Shown here piece after piece: positions 1 to 6,991 of a stretch of 14,684 nt of DNA. The position numbers and the translations under genes were made by a program. Each line of letters starts with the position of its first letter. Within the stretch, counting starts at the first letter, position 1. Source of the stretch: Streptococcus vestibularis ATCC 49124 (lineage in GTDB: Bacteria > Bacillota > Bacilli > Lactobacillales > Streptococcaceae); assembly GCF_000188295.1 (NCBI RefSeq), contig NZ_GL831112.1, positions 643,450-658,133 on the forward strand. Direction: 5' to 3'. The notes below the pieces were generated by a model that saw only the letters and a list, made by a program, of their open reading frames with translations, searched no databases and was not told the DNA's origin.

Positions 1-78
1 GATAACATCGAAAAAATCATCGCAAGTGCTTGGGCATGGCATTCTAGCCATCCAAAAGGGTACGATGATAGAGGGTAA
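1..78 (+). CDS. galE: UDP-glucose 4-epimerase, C-terminal end only (partial)
   Basis: Only the last 25 codons and the TAA stop are in the window. The reading frame gives a tail with AWAWHSSHPKGYDDRG. This matches the C-terminus of bacterial GalE proteins, which typically end in a W-x-W-H-x-x-H-P-x-G-Y motif. GalE is a cytoplasmic NAD-dependent enzyme that interconverts UDP-glucose and UDP-galactose in the Leloir pathway. The next gene is an unrelated aldo/keto reductase behind its own terminator, so this galE copy is at the end of its transcription unit. The call rests on a short but distinctive tail; the active site (YxxxK) lies outside the window. Confidence 0.8.
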   Translation, partial: DNIEKIIASAWAWHSSHPKGYDDRG

Positions 79-94
79 TCATAAGGAATAGAAG

Positions 95-129
95 CTCCAT
101 CTGGTCACAAACTACCACTTGGAGTTTTT
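95..129 (+). terminator. Intrinsic terminator after galE
   Basis: CTCCA (95-99) pairs with TGGAG (120-124), with an inner GGT/ACC pairing, followed by TTTTT. It sits 17 bases after the galE stop. It also argues against any start for the next gene near position 119, which falls inside the hairpin. Confidence 0.75.
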
Positions 130-159
130 CTCTACACATCGTAGTGAATCTTTGCATTT

Positions 160-182
160 TTATCTTATATCTTTTAAGATAA
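160..182. promoter_or_regulatory. Inverted repeat upstream of the aldo/keto reductase
   Basis: TTATCTT (160-166) and AAGATAA (176-182) form a perfect 7-base inverted repeat with a 9-base spacer, 30 bases before the reductase start. It overlaps the likely -10 region (weak TTGCAT at 152, TAAGAT at 175). It has no T-tail, so an operator is more plausible than a terminator. The binding protein is unknown. Confidence 0.35.
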
Positions 183-211
183 TTCTGTTACAAATTGAAA
201 AGGAGAACAGG

Positions 212-1054
212 ATGGAAACATATACACTTTCAAATGGCGTTACGATTCCTAAAATCGGTTTTGGGACTTGGCAAATTCCAGAAGGGGAAGAAGCTTATAA
301 CAGCGTTAGTTTCGCACTTAAGGCTGGTTACACACATATTGATACAGCACAAATCTACGGTAACGAGGTTTCTGTAGGTAAGGCGATTGCTGATAGTGAT
401 GTGGCGCGTGAGGATATTTTCTTAACTACAAAACTTTGGAATGACAAGCACGATTACGAATTGGCTAAGGCCTCTATCGTCGAGTCACTCGAAAGATTAG
501 GTGTGGATTATTTGGATCTTTTGCTCATCCACTGGCCAAATCCAAAGGCTCTTCGTGAGAATGATGCTTGGAAGGCTGGCAATGCAGGTGCTTGGAAGGC
601 AATGGAAGAAGCCTACAAAGAAGGTAAGGTGCGTGCTATCGGTGTGTCTAACTTTATGCAACATCACCTTGATGCTCTCCTTGAAACGGCTGAAATTGTG
701 CCACATGTCAATCAAATTCTTTTGGCTCCGGGTTGTGCCCAAGAAGATTTAGTTGCCTATTGCCAAGAGCGTGACATTCTTCTTGAAGCCTACAGTCCAC
801 TAGGTACTGGTAGCATTTTTGGAAATGAAGACGTTGAAGCAGTGGCTGAACGTAACGGAAAATCAGTTGCTCAAGTTGCCCTACGTTGGAGCCTTCAAAA
901 AGGTTTCTTGCCACTACCTAAGTCAGTGACACCAAAAAATATCGAAGCCAACTTGGATATATTTGACTTTGATTTGTCAGAGGACGACATGGCAGTCTTG
1001 GATAAGATTCAAGGCATTAAAACTCAGGATGACCCCGACACAGTTAATTTTTAA
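212..1054 (+). CDS. Aldo/keto reductase (2,5-diketo-D-gluconate reductase-like)
   Basis: A 280-residue cytoplasmic NAD(P)H-dependent reductase of the AKR superfamily, which reduces aldehydes and ketones. The full catalytic tetrad is visible: Asp44 and Tyr49 in DTAQIYGNE, Lys74 in LTTKLW, and His107 in LLLIHWP. GKVRAIGVSNF is the usual AKR signature after the middle of the barrel, and PLPKSVTPKNI near the C-terminus is the cofactor-binding loop. Length fits the family (about 270-290). I chose the ATG at 212 because AAGGAGAA lies just upstream and because the longer frame starting at 119 would begin inside the galE terminator. The physiological substrate cannot be told from sequence; the closest broad class is the DkgA/DkgB type. 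It is transcribed alone, with terminators on both sides. Confidence 0.92.
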   Translation: METYTLSNGVTIPKIGFGTWQIPEGEEAYNSVSFALKAGYTHIDTAQIYGNEVSVGKAIADSDVAREDIFLTTKLWNDKHDYELAKASIVESLERLGVDYLDLLLIHWPNPKALRENDAWKAGNAGAWKAMEEAYKEGKVRAIGVSNFMQHHLDALLETAEIVPHVNQILLAPGCAQEDLVAYCQERDILLEAYSPLGTGSIFGNEDVEAVAERNGKSVAQVALRWSLQKGFLPLPKSVTPKNIEANLDIFDFDLSEDDMAVLDKIQGIKTQDDPDTVNF

Positions 1055-1061
1055 TAGAATT

Positions 1062-1088
1062 GCAAGCAACTCGTGAGGGTTGTTTTTT
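1062..1088 (+). terminator. Intrinsic terminator after the aldo/keto reductase
   Basis: A hairpin built on CAAC (1067-1070) and GTTG (1079-1082) is followed by TTTTTT, 8 bases after the stop codon region. The stem is short, but position and T-run fit. Confidence 0.6.
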
Positions 1089-1151
1089 GCTTGTCTCTTT
1101 TGATTTGCTATTGAAACTGTCATTTTTTTATTTATAGATGGGAGTTATGTA

Positions 1152-1838
1152 ATGGAGTCTCGAAATCTTTTGCCTCAGAACACACGTATGATGGCAAATT
1201 TACTCAGTTTTTCAGGGGGAGCTTTGGATGTCTTTTGTCATATGTATTACCATAGTTTGGTTGCCACTCAGACAGGGAATATTCTCCTGTTAGTTGCTGA
1301 CTGGCGTAGTAGTAACATGTACCATAACATGTTGCGATGCTTTTCCATCCTTTTCTTTTCCTTAGGTTTTCTTTTTGGCATGTGGTTTAAAGATCATCGT
1401 AAGAATGCCTACTGGCGTGTTTATGGTTTACTTCCTCTTTGCGTAATGACTGCCATTTTACCATTCTTGACGCCGAATGCTCTATTAGAGCTTCCGATTA
1501 TTGCTTTTTCTGCAGGTATCATGATGAAGACTTTTACCGGCAGTCAGATTGAAAATCATCCCTTTGTGATTTTTATGACTTCAGGCAATTATCGAAGGAT
1601 GCTGACGGCACTTTACTATGTTATTGAGGGGAGCGGAGTTCAGAAAGAATATCGTCGCCAGGCGGTCAATTATGGCTTTGTCGTAGTTAGTTTTGTGGTT
1701 GGTGCAGTTGTATCAGCTCTTCTGATGCATTTTATTCATATTAAGTCAATCTGGCTAATCACGATTAGCTTGATTACGATTATGGTTTACTATTCATCAG
1801 AAGTGAAACGTCTGGGACTCAAGAAAACCAATCTTTAA
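1152..1838 (+). CDS. DUF1275 (YoaK-like) integral membrane protein
   Basis: A 228-residue protein with about six predicted membrane segments (roughly residues 22-50, 62-80, 90-107, 110-127, 172-192 and 197-212). Near the N-terminus it carries SFSGGALDVFCH and ATQTGNILLL (38-47). The G-x-x-D and Q-T-G-N pattern is the hallmark of the DUF1275/YoaK family. The function of that family is not established; a transport role is often assumed. A GGAG lies 8 bases before the ATG. The gene is separated from its neighbours and uses no obvious strong promoter; a TTGAAA/TATAGA pair at 1111-1138 is possible, but would give a leader of only a few bases. Confidence 0.8.
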   Translation: MESRNLLPQNTRMMANLLSFSGGALDVFCHMYYHSLVATQTGNILLLVADWRSSNMYHNMLRCFSILFFSLGFLFGMWFKDHRKNAYWRVYGLLPLCVMTAILPFLTPNALLELPIIAFSAGIMMKTFTGSQIENHPFVIFMTSGNYRRMLTALYYVIEGSGVQKEYRRQAVNYGFVVVSFVVGAVVSALLMHFIHIKSIWLITISLITIMVYYSSEVKRLGLKKTNL

Positions 1839-1859
1839 GCACTTTTGTAGCAATTATTT

Positions 1860-1886
1860 TTGATAAAAAATGTCTTGTGTTATAAT
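1860..1886 (+). promoter_or_regulatory. Promoter of the first nitroreductase (extended -10)
   Basis: TGTTATAAT (1878-1886) is a perfect extended -10. Upstream TTGATA (1860-1865) or the overlapping TTTTGA gives a -35 with a 15-17 base spacer. It lies 45 bases before the start codon. Confidence 0.7.
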
Positions 1887-1930
1887 TTTGATTATATTAA
1901 TTTCGTCTAATGTTAAAAAGGAGACATAAG

Positions 1931-2563
1931 ATGCCTGTAGTAAGTAATGATTTTTCAGATATCGTTTATAACCGTCGTTCCATTCGTAACTTTGATCCAT
2001 CTGTTAAGATTCCGCGAGAAGAACTGTTGGAAATCCTAGATAAGACTGTTACAGCACCATCATCAGTCAACATGCAACCTTGGCGCTTTGTCGTCGTTGA
2101 TAGCGAAGAGGGCAAGGAAAAATTGACACCTTTCGTTAGCTTCAATGGGGTGCAAAATGAAACGTCATCAGCCATGGTCCTTATTTTTGCCGATTTGAAG
2201 AGCCAAGAAAGAGCTGAAGAAATCTATGGTAAGGCCGTTGCACAAGGAAAAATGCCTGAAGAGGTCAAGGAGAAGCAACTATCAAGCATTGTACCAATGT
2301 ATGACAATGCTCCACGTGAAGTGATGAATGAAATTGTTCATATTGATGCTAGTCTGGCTGCCATGCAGTTGATGTTGGTCGCTCGTTCTTATGGTTACGA
2401 TACTAATGCCATTGGTGGCTATAAAAAAGAAGGTCTCGCCAAAGCCTTTGGACTTGATGAAGACCGTCATGTACCAGTTTTGCTCATTGCTCTTGGTAAG
2501 TCCAATGAAGAAGGTTTCGAGTCTGTTCGTTTGAATGCTTCTGATGTGACGACTTTTGCTTAA
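1931..2563 (+). CDS. Nitroreductase family protein (FMN-dependent)
   Basis: A 210-residue cytoplasmic flavoenzyme of the nitroreductase superfamily, whose members use FMN and NAD(P)H to reduce nitro compounds, quinones or flavins. The N-terminal FMN-binding motif is RRSIRNF (15-21), followed by APSSVNMQPWRF (42-53). IGGY (161-164) and the HVPVLLIALGKS strand near the C-terminus complete the usual fold. The ATG at 1931 is chosen because AAAAGGAGACATAAG precedes it; an in-frame ATG at 1910 has no ribosome binding site. It differs clearly in sequence from the nitroreductase at 10888, and its promoter lacks the inverted repeat shared by the quinone-response genes, so it is probably controlled separately. 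Physiological substrate unknown. Confidence 0.9.
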   Translation: MPVVSNDFSDIVYNRRSIRNFDPSVKIPREELLEILDKTVTAPSSVNMQPWRFVVVDSEEGKEKLTPFVSFNGVQNETSSAMVLIFADLKSQERAEEIYGKAVAQGKMPEEVKEKQLSSIVPMYDNAPREVMNEIVHIDASLAAMQLMLVARSYGYDTNAIGGYKKEGLAKAFGLDEDRHVPVLLIALGKSNEEGFESVRLNASDVTTFA

Positions 2564-2573
2564 TAAATAATTG

Positions 2574-2608
2574 ACCGTCAGTCTCGGAAGCGAAGGCTTA
2601 CGGTTTTT
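2574..2608 (+). terminator. Intrinsic terminator after the first nitroreductase
   Basis: ACCGTCAGTC (2574-2583) pairs with GGCTTACGGT (2595-2604) with one mismatch and one G-T pair. A T-run follows. Confidence 0.75.
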
Positions 2609-2726
2609 ATTTTTCCTTTTATGCTATCAATAACTCATAATTCACCTTGTCATTAATTTGGCTTTTTGTTAAGATGAAAGAGAAAGTGAGCGTATACAAT
2701 TGGTAGTATCATTGGAGGATTAAGAC

Positions 2727-3410
2727 ATGGCACGTATTTTACAGATTGAGGACAATGAGGATATCCAGAATATTCTTTTTAACTTGTTTTCTGAAGAACA
2801 TGATATTATCCAAGCCTACTCTGGGACCGAAGGAGAGCTTGTGTTTCAAAGTCAAGAGATTGATTTGGTTCTCCTAGATATCATGTTACCGGGTAAAGGT
2901 GGCGAAGAAGTGCTTAAGTTTATCAGGCAAAGAAGCTCTGTTCCTGTTATTATGCTGACAGCCTTGGGTGACAAGCACTTGATTAGCCAGTACTTACTTG
3001 ATGGTGCAAATGATTATATCGTTAAGCCCTTTGATCTTGAAGAAGTTTATGCGCGTGTCTCGGTTCAACTACGTGAACACAGCAAGGGAAGTGATAGGCC
3101 TGATAACATCTATCAAGTCAAAAATATCACGATAAACTCAGACAGTTTTGAAGTCTCCTGTCAGGGAAAAGTCATTCGTTTGGGTAAGAAAGAGTTTCAA
3201 ATTTTCCACACACTCCTTCAAAATCCAAAGAAAATTTTTACTAAAGATGACCTTTATGAGACGGTTTGGGAAGCCCCTTATCTATCATGTGATAATACAT
3301 TGAATGCACAGTTGAGTAATCTACGTAAGAAACTAGCCCAAGTGGATGCGGGTACGGAGTATATCGAAACGATTTGGGGCTTAGGTGTGCGACTTAAAGG
3401 AGAAGACTGA
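2727..3410 (+). CDS. OmpR/PhoB-family response regulator
   Basis: A 227-residue DNA-binding regulator. The receiver domain (1-115) has the acidic pair Glu8/Asp9 in QIEDNED, the phospho-acceptor Asp51 in LVLLDIMLPG, Thr78 in VIMLTAL and Lys100 in YIVKPFD. The C-terminal winged helix (about 130-224) contains RLGKKEFQIFHTLLQNP and ends in IETIWGLGVRLKG, a typical OmpR-type wing. GGAGG (2714-2718) sits 8 bases before the ATG. The stop overlaps the start of the kinase gene by one base (TGATG), so the two are translated together. The gene lies near an ABC exporter on the other strand, a common arrangement for systems that sense peptide antibiotics or envelope stress; that link is inference. Confidence 0.95.
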   Translation: MARILQIEDNEDIQNILFNLFSEEHDIIQAYSGTEGELVFQSQEIDLVLLDIMLPGKGGEEVLKFIRQRSSVPVIMLTALGDKHLISQYLLDGANDYIVKPFDLEEVYARVSVQLREHSKGSDRPDNIYQVKNITINSDSFEVSCQGKVIRLGKKEFQIFHTLLQNPKKIFTKDDLYETVWEAPYLSCDNTLNAQLSNLRKKLAQVDAGTEYIETIWGLGVRLKGED

Positions 3411-4285
3411 TGGAAGGACTGCTTATTGTATTGATAGGACTTCTTCTAGGAGCAACTACCTGTCTAGTTCGTTACTATTTGGCTGTAAAATCTCTCTCAA
3501 AGCAGATTGAAGAAAAGCTAGTTGAAGAAAGTCATCGACGAATTACTTTGAAAAACCAGCCTAAATCATTGGTTACCCTAACGAATCGGATTGAGTCTCT
3601 TTTTACCCAAATTGAAAAGACTAAGCTTGTCGCTCTCCAAGAAAAGAAAACCATGGATATGGCTATCAGTAATATTGCCCATGATATACGAACACCACTA
3701 ACAGTAGCGAGCGGCTATGCTCAGCAAAGTCTTCGAAGTAGTAGGGAAGATGATATGGCTATGGAGAAGATTTCTAAAAATCTATTGACTGTTTCAAAGC
3801 GTTTGGAAGCCTTGTTGGAATATCGACGATTAACAGAGGGGGCCATCCAACCACAATTTCAAGATGTGGACTTTTCTCAACTTGTGGTTAGGTCTATCCT
3901 GCCTTACTATGACATGTTTCAAGAGACAGGGATTACACTAGATATTCAAGTAACCCCTGATATCCAATGCGAAATGGATCCAGATATTTTTGAACGTCTA
4001 TTTCAGAATATTATCAGTAACGTTCTAAAACATGGTAAGAATCAAGCTCATCTGACATTGCAGAAAAAGGACGATGGCATTTATTTGTCAGTTAGTAATA
4101 TGGTACAACAGCCGATACAGCATCTAGACCGACTAACGACCCGCTTTTATTCTGAAAACCTGTCAGACACCGAGGATTCCTCTGGACTTGGACTTTATAT
4201 CACCGAACACTTAGTCCAAGTCTTAGAGGGTGAGTTGCATTTGTCCTATGAGAATGAATGGTTTTATTTAACAGTGAGATTATGA
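3410..4285 (+). CDS. Sensor histidine kinase with a single N-terminal membrane helix
   Basis: A 291-residue kinase, partner of the preceding regulator. One membrane helix (about residues 3-22) is followed directly by a charged linker; there is no extracellular domain and no recognisable HAMP or PAS domain. The HisKA region holds the phospho-acceptor His91 in NIAHDIRTPLT. The ATPase domain has the N-box LFQNIISNVLKHG (Asn200, Asn204), an F-box-like RLTTRFYSEN and the G2 box SSGLGLYI (258-264). The usual DxGxG box is not visible; VSN (228-230) stands at its place, as in some small Gram-positive kinases. It overlaps the regulator gene by one base, and GGAG lies within the end of the regulator. 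With so little outside the cell, signal detection probably depends on the membrane or a partner protein. Confidence 0.93.
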   Translation: MEGLLIVLIGLLLGATTCLVRYYLAVKSLSKQIEEKLVEESHRRITLKNQPKSLVTLTNRIESLFTQIEKTKLVALQEKKTMDMAISNIAHDIRTPLTVASGYAQQSLRSSREDDMAMEKISKNLLTVSKRLEALLEYRRLTEGAIQPQFQDVDFSQLVVRSILPYYDMFQETGITLDIQVTPDIQCEMDPDIFERLFQNIISNVLKHGKNQAHLTLQKKDDGIYLSVSNMVQQPIQHLDRLTTRFYSENLSDTEDSSGLGLYITEHLVQVLEGELHLSYENEWFYLTVRL

Positions 4286-4307
4286 AAACATAAAGTTTAT
4301 GTTTTTT
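4285..4307 (+). terminator. AT-rich palindrome with T-tail after the kinase gene
   Basis: AAAACATAAA (4285-4294), one G, then TTTATGTTTT (4296-4305) form a perfect 10-base palindrome starting at the last base of the kinase stop codon, with two more T residues. It could be a weak terminator or a protein-binding palindrome; the very low GC of the stem makes either uncertain. Confidence 0.45.
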
Positions 4308-4399
4308 ATAATCTTTTTGTAACTTTGAGGGAAAAATAAAAATTAGAGAATTGCAATATAAAAATAATTTAATTTTTACTATAAATCCTTTAATTTATC

Positions 4400-4408
4400 T
4401 GATATAAT
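4400..4408 (+). promoter_or_regulatory. Extended -10 promoter of the broken DUF4352 gene
   Basis: TGATATAAT is an extended -10, 22 bases before the ATG. The GGAGG site at 4417-4421 follows. No clear -35 is present in the surrounding AT-rich stretch. The promoter and ribosome binding site are still intact although the gene is broken. Confidence 0.55.
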
Positions 4409-4430
4409 TAATGTACGGAGGTAATAATTA

Positions 4431-5011
4431 ATGAAAAAAGTAAAATTTTTAGAATTTATCGTTCTATCTGGGTTCTTAGTCGGTGCAGTTGTTATTTCTC
4501 TAATGAACCAAACAAGTGCTTCTGCAAAAACTGATAATGATTATCAATATAGCAATGTTATTTTTGGATTTAAAAATAAGAAAAATAAAAAAGTAAGGAC
4601 ATTCCTACTTATAAGATGTCAGAAACTTTTAAAATTGCAGATGTAGAATACACAATTCATACTAAAGAAGTCGTGTAAAATGTAGGTGGCGAATTTGGTA
4701 TGAATGCAAAAGGTTCATATCTTATTCTAAACGTAACTGTAAAAAATAACGGTACTAAGGCTATTACAGTATCTGATTCTGACTTTAAGCTAGTTAAAGA
4801 TAAAACAGAGTATAAAACTGATTCAACAGCAGGAATCTATGCAAATGATGATGCAAATCTTTTCTTTACCAGTGTTAATCCAGAAAATGAAGTGACTGGT
4901 AATGTTGTTTTTGATTTGAATCCAGATACAATCTCTGATACTAATTTGAAATTAAAAGTTGATGCTGGATTTGGAAACTCAAATAAAGCATTTGTGAAAA
5001 TCAACGAATGA
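4431..5011 (+). pseudogene. Secreted DUF4352-domain protein, broken by a frameshift and a stop
   Basis: The first piece (from 4431) encodes a signal peptide with a hydrophobic core (LEFIVLSGFLVGAVVISL) and an SASA-type cleavage site. It then runs out of frame at an A6 run (4587-4592). Adding one A there restores the frame, giving KSKDIPTYKMSETFKIADVEY and so on. The same frame then meets TAA at 4676-4678, directly before NVGGEFGMNAKG. Downstream, YLILNVTVKNNGTKAITVSDSDFKL and the following beta-rich region match the immunoglobulin-like DUF4352 family. The repaired protein would be about 193 residues and exported. The 3' piece from ATG 4700 has only a weak GGTGG before it and lacks the signal peptide. 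Two independent lesions argue for a true pseudogene rather than a programmed frameshift. Confidence 0.85.
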
Positions 5012-5023
5012 TAACAAGAAATC

Positions 5024-5058
5024 AAAATAACATCGAGCGTGTGCACGATGTTATTTTT
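5024..5058. terminator. Bidirectional intrinsic terminator between convergent genes
   Basis: AAAATAACATCG (5024-5035) and CGATGTTATTTT (5046-5057) form a perfect 12-base stem with a 10-base loop. T-runs are present on both strands. It serves the broken DUF4352 gene on the plus strand and the ABC permease on the minus strand. Confidence 0.9.
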
Positions 5059-5062
5059 GTTC

Positions 5063-5818
5063 TCATAAATCTTGTTTTTCAAAAGTAATCAAGCCCAAAG
5101 CTGTGAATGCTAGGATAAATCCTACTGCCACGATTGCAGTATTTTGAATGATAGTTTTATCTGCAGTCATGCCGTAATTAAAGTTGAGTGACAAGTATTT
5201 CAAAATTTCTACTTTAGGGAAGATTGCTGCTGGTACGGTTAAAGCTACTAAACCAAGGGTGTAAGTCACAAAGGTTGTCACGATAGAATGTGTGAGGTAG
5301 AGGGCAACCGTGGTCAGACTTACCCAAGCTAGATTACACAAGAATTGGAGAAGGAAAGTTAATGCAAAGTTTCTAACAAAGTGATCAGGTACAGTTCCAA
5401 GACCGTGGCAAAGAGTACCTAGAACAAAGGCAAGGCCGTAAGACAAGAGGAGTTGTCCTAAAGTGATAGCTACAATGACGGTTGCCTTGGCGAAGAAGAA
5501 TCCGCTCCGTGAAATGCCGGAGGTGAGATTATTCTTGTACAATTTTTGTGCTAAATCAACACCTAAAATGATAGAGACCACAATTAAAGTGAAGAGGACT
5601 GTCATGGAGATACTACTAGAGTAATTAATCAGTGATCCGACACCAGTCCACGAAGAGGCGCTTTTAACGGCTTGTTTTGCCCCAGTTTCTACGCCTACAT
5701 GACCTGTGCCTCCCAATAGGACACCAGAAATAATGTTTAGGGCTAGGATAATTTCAGAAATCCAAAATCCTTTAGAACGAAAGAGTCGATAGAAATCGGC
5801 GTGAATAGTGTGTAACAT
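5063..5818 (-). CDS. ABC-2 type transporter permease
   Basis: A 251-residue membrane protein with about six hydrophobic segments: near residues 17-37, 70-87 (MTVLFTLIVVSIILGVDL), 110-135, 150-172, 180-200 and 227-245. The large loop between the first two and the general layout fit ABC-2 permeases of antibiotic or lantibiotic-immunity exporters. The ATPase gene ends four bases upstream. The ribosome binding site of this gene (AGAAAGGAGG) lies inside the last codons of the ATPase, so the pair is translationally coupled. The two proteins should form the membrane exporter; the substrate is not evident. Confidence 0.85.
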   Translation of the reverse strand: MLHTIHADFYRLFRSKGFWISEIILALNIISGVLLGGTGHVGVETGAKQAVKSASSWTGVGSLINYSSSISMTVLFTLIVVSIILGVDLAQKLYKNNLTSGISRSGFFFAKATVIVAITLGQLLLSYGLAFVLGTLCHGLGTVPDHFVRNFALTFLLQFLCNLAWVSLTTVALYLTHSIVTTFVTYTLGLVALTVPAAIFPKVEILKYLSLNFNYGMTADKTIIQNTAIVAVGFILAFTALGLITFEKQDL

Positions 5819-5822
5819 GGCC

Positions 5823-6743
5823 CTACCTCCTTTCTGAATCTACTAGTTGTGTGAAGTAGTTTTCTAAGTCTTGACGTTTGTAGTAAATTTCATCGATCTC
5901 AACTTCTTGTTTAACCAGCTCTTTGACAATTGCCTTTATAACATGGGATTTGTCAAAAATATGAATTTCATTGTTGCCGTTAACCACTTTGAAGTGTTGA
6001 TGGAGTTGGTCTTGGAGAATGCGACTAGCCAGGGCTAATTGGTTAGTTTTAAGAACGATATAGTCTTCGCTGAGATGTTCGAATTCGTCCTTAGTGATTT
6101 CACGGATGATTTGACCGTGATCAATAATGCCAAAGCGGGTTGAAACTTGATAGAGTTCAGACAAGATATGGCTAGAGATGAGAACTGTCATACCTTGCTC
6201 TTCGCTCAATTTTTTAATCATTTGGCGGAATTCTTTGATAGCAACTGGGTCGAGACCATTAATCGGTTCATCTAAAATAAGTAGGTCTGGTTTTGCAATC
6301 AGTGCAATAGCGATACCTAGACGTTGCTTCATACCCAGTGAGAAACTACGAAATTTTTTCTTACCAGTGTGTCCAAGTCCAACTGTATCAAGGATTTCAT
6401 CAATGACATTGTCAGGATTTGGAACGTGATGAATCTTGCAGTAGTAACGTAGGTTTTGACGTGCATTGAGATGATTCAGGGCAACTGGTGTTTCAATCAC
6501 AGAACCAACACGTTTCAGTGCGTGAGTCCACTCTGATTTGGAGGTAGAGTGGAAGAGGGAAACACTTCCTTGGCTAGGGCGGATGAGTTTTGTGATGACT
6601 TTAATCAGTGTTGTCTTACCTGCCCCGTTTCTTCCGATAAGGCCATAGACCTCACCCTTTTCTAAGGTCAGGTTTACATTGTCGAGTGCTAGGTGTTGGC
6701 CGTAACGTTTAGTCAGATGTCTGACCTCAAGTACCTTTTTCAT
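5823..6743 (-). CDS. ABC transporter ATP-binding protein (BcrA/CcmA-like)
   Basis: A 306-residue ATPase that powers the adjacent permease. Walker A is GRNGAGKTT (37-45), the signature is FSLGM (134-138) within SFSLGMKQR, Walker B is LLILDEP (154-160) followed by INGLDP, and the switch histidine is His192 in SSHIL. Beyond residue 220 there is an extra C-terminal region of about 85 residues, as in exporters of the BcrA type. The ATG at 6743 is chosen because AAGGAGG precedes it; the longer frame to 6785 has no such site. Family knowledge points to export of, or immunity to, peptides; with a two-component system close by this is a reasonable inference, but no substrate can be named. Confidence 0.93.
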   Translation of the reverse strand: MKKVLEVRHLTKRYGQHLALDNVNLTLEKGEVYGLIGRNGAGKTTLIKVITKLIRPSQGSVSLFHSTSKSEWTHALKRVGSVIETPVALNHLNARQNLRYYCKIHHVPNPDNVIDEILDTVGLGHTGKKKFRSFSLGMKQRLGIAIALIAKPDLLILDEPINGLDPVAIKEFRQMIKKLSEEQGMTVLISSHILSELYQVSTRFGIIDHGQIIREITKDEFEHLSEDYIVLKTNQLALASRILQDQLHQHFKVVNGNNEIHIFDKSHVIKAIVKELVKQEVEIDEIYYKRQDLENYFTQLVDSERR

Positions 6744-6794
6744 GATAAGCCTCCTTTCGCTTGTTTGATACTGCTTTCTTTTCATCTTTATTGT

Positions 6795-6832
6795 AGTATA
6801 AAGTCATCAAATAAACATCAAGAAATTCTCAA
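6795..6832 (-). promoter_or_regulatory. ABC exporter promoter with three direct repeats spaced 11 bases
   Basis: Read on the minus strand, TTGAGA (6832-6827), TTGATG (6821-6816) and TTGATG (6810-6805) start exactly 11 bases apart. They lie just upstream of a TATACT -10 (6800-6795). The middle repeat would be a -35 at a poor 15-base spacing. Direct repeats at about one helical turn are typical of binding sites for OmpR-family regulators, so control by the regulator at 2727 is a reasonable guess. A further TTGAAA lies 20 bases upstream, out of phase. Confidence 0.5.
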
Positions 6833-6930
6833 ATGTTTCTTAAATTTTTCAAGAAATCATAAAAATGACGGGGATTAAAGTCTGATAGTGTGTGCTGTAA
6901 CCCAGGATTAAGGTAAGGCATCTCTCTTTG

Positions 6931-6939
6931 TGTTATAAT
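6931..6939 (+). promoter_or_regulatory. Extended -10 promoter of the EIIC-hydrolase pair
   Basis: TGTTATAAT is a perfect extended -10, 52 bases before the EIIC-like gene. No good -35 is visible 17 bases upstream, as expected for an extended -10 promoter. Confidence 0.65.
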
Positions 6940-6991
6940 GAAGAAAAACGTTGAATGTAAAGTTTATTTTGCCTTTTACTAGGAGTCTTTT

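Noticed and set aside
188..193. TTACAA before the aldo/keto reductase as part of the same operator family.
   Set aside because: No TTGTAA lies at the 9-base spacing; the hexamer there reads TTTAAG.
119..211. An N-terminal extension of 31 residues for the aldo/keto reductase starting at 119.
   Set aside because: The start would lie inside the galE terminator hairpin and has no ribosome binding site, whereas ATG 212 has AAGGAGAA and the family's normal N-terminus.
4316..4330. TTGTAA at 4316 as another SifR-like operator.
   Set aside because: Only one half-site is present; the position 9 bases downstream reads AAAAAT.
4587..4593. A programmed -1 frameshift at the A6 run in the DUF4352 gene.
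   Set aside because: The frame phase does not give a good slippery heptamer, and the restored frame meets a TAA 84 bases further on, so frameshifting would not yield a full protein.
6844..6858. A CodY box upstream of the ABC exporter.
   Set aside because: It has four mismatches to the 15-base consensus in an AT-rich stretch, so it is not better than chance.
6940..6965. A CcpA (cre) site before the EIIC-like gene around AAAAACGTTGAATG.
   Set aside because: The central CG is present, but the flanking TG and CA positions of the consensus do not match.
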